From positions 1 to 6,565 of the forward strand of contig CAJPUK010000120.1 in assembly GCA_905373785.1 (NCBI GenBank): a stretch of DNA of 6,565 nt. Reading direction: 5' to 3'. This stretch comes from an uncultured Johnsonella sp. GTDB taxonomy: Bacteria > Bacillota > Clostridia > Lachnospirales > Lachnospiraceae. Below the pieces are notes generated by a model. That model saw only the letters and a program-made list of their open reading frames with translations, did no database searches and was not told the DNA's origin. Below are positions 6,338 through 6,565 of the stretch, piece after piece (positions within the stretch are counted from its first letter, which is position 1; each line of letters opens with the position of its first letter). Both the position numbers and the translations under genes were made by a program.

Positions 6338-6518
6338 GCTTTTATTTTACAATCCTAATCACAACTTTCTCTTAAAACTTCGCAGGATTTTGAGCAGTAT
6401 GCGGAACTTGTTTGTTCGTCAAACTGCGGCTAACTGCACTCAGACAAGTCCTCGACTGCTCAATACTATTTCGTTTTACGAAAGAGTTAAACACTGCAAG
6501 GATTGTAAAATTAAAAGC
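6338..6518. repeat. Strongest inverted-repeat pair of the palindrome (19/20-base arms)
   Basis: The left arm is 6338-6356 (GCTTTTATTTTACAATCCT). The right arm is 6499-6518 and is its reverse complement with one additional base in the A/T run. A match of this length is not expected by chance, even in AT-rich DNA. The DNA between the arms is richer in G and C than the flanks and is itself self-complementary. Confidence 0.85.
6470..6482. repeat. Small local hairpin TTCGT-TTT-ACGAA
   Basis: A perfect 5-bp stem with a 3-base loop lies in the right half of the large palindrome. It has no equivalent at the mirror position (CTTAAAACTTCG region). It could form as an alternative to the long-range TAAAAC/GTTTTA pairing. 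Confidence 0.45.
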
Positions 6519-6565
6519 ATCAGGGTATGCCTTACCTTAACTGTAACAAAATATTTAAATTTTAT

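Larger units (their letters stand above)
6313..6547. repeat. Large imperfect palindrome (nested inverted repeats): MITE-like foldback element or structured RNA
   Basis: A 235-base segment folds on itself through a nested series of inverted repeats. From outside in these are: GTTACAGTT (6313-6321) with AACTGTAAC (6539-6547); ATACC (6325-6329) with GGTAT (6524-6528); a 19-base arm (6338-6356) with a 20-base arm (6499-6518) that match fully except for one extra base; TAAAAC (6373-6378) with GTTTTA (6473-6478); TTGAGCAGT (6390-6398) with ACTGCTCAA (6455-6463); ACTTGTTTG (6406-6414) with CAGACAAGT (6441-6449, one G-U pair). The apex is 6415-6440 and contains AACTGC twice. No transposase or target-site duplication is evident. 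It carries no ORF. It fits a non-autonomous mobile or dispersed palindromic element; a structured ncRNA or a bulky terminator is also possible. Confidence 0.7.

Noticed and set aside
6313..6547. CRISPR array or tRNA/rRNA gene in the terminal region
   Set aside because: There are no regularly spaced direct repeats and no tRNA arms; the repeats are inverted and nested.

Overview
The window looks like chromosomal DNA of an AT-rich Gram-positive anaerobe of the Clostridia, probably a Lachnospiraceae member. This is inferred from strong Shine-Dalgarno sites (AAAGGAGA, AGGAGA, AGGAGG), Gram-positive signal peptides, GWW/WYY-type cell-wall-binding repeats and the style of the two-component proteins. 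The species cannot be fixed from sequence alone. Every gene lies on the + strand.

Bases 1-2303 hold two secreted, cell-wall-targeted proteins. The first has a signal peptide, a CHAP amidase/peptidase domain, a ricin-type lectin domain, a Ser/Asn linker and cell-wall-binding repeats. Its frame is cut by a TGA exactly where the repeat family has a conserved Trp, and an in-frame remnant of 28 codons continues to a TAG just before the next gene. The second has a signal peptide, closely related binding repeats, a Gly/Ser linker and a C-terminal domain I do not recognise. The shared repeats are similar at the DNA level, so the pair probably arose through duplication or exchange of the binding module. 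A clear Rho-independent terminator (2388-2430) closes this unit.

Bases 2451-6219 hold a three-gene operon with its own promoter-like sequence. It encodes an 8-TM sensor that looks like a histidine pseudokinase (Ala where the phosphoacceptor His should be, N-box Asn missing). Next is a second membrane kinase (3 TM, PAS-like, His261, intact Bergerat ATPase motifs). Last is a NarL/LuxR-type response regulator. Junctions are very tight (2 nt and 9 nt), and the Shine-Dalgarno sites sit in or overlap the preceding gene's end, so the three are probably translationally coupled. The likely scheme is that the pseudokinase senses a signal and modulates the active kinase, which phosphorylates Asp54 of the regulator. 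Targets are unknown; the neighbouring surface-protein genes are only a positional guess.

Bases 6220-6565 contain no gene I can support. Most of this stretch (6313-6547) is one large imperfect palindrome of nested inverted repeats, resembling a MITE-like or dispersed foldback element or a highly structured RNA.
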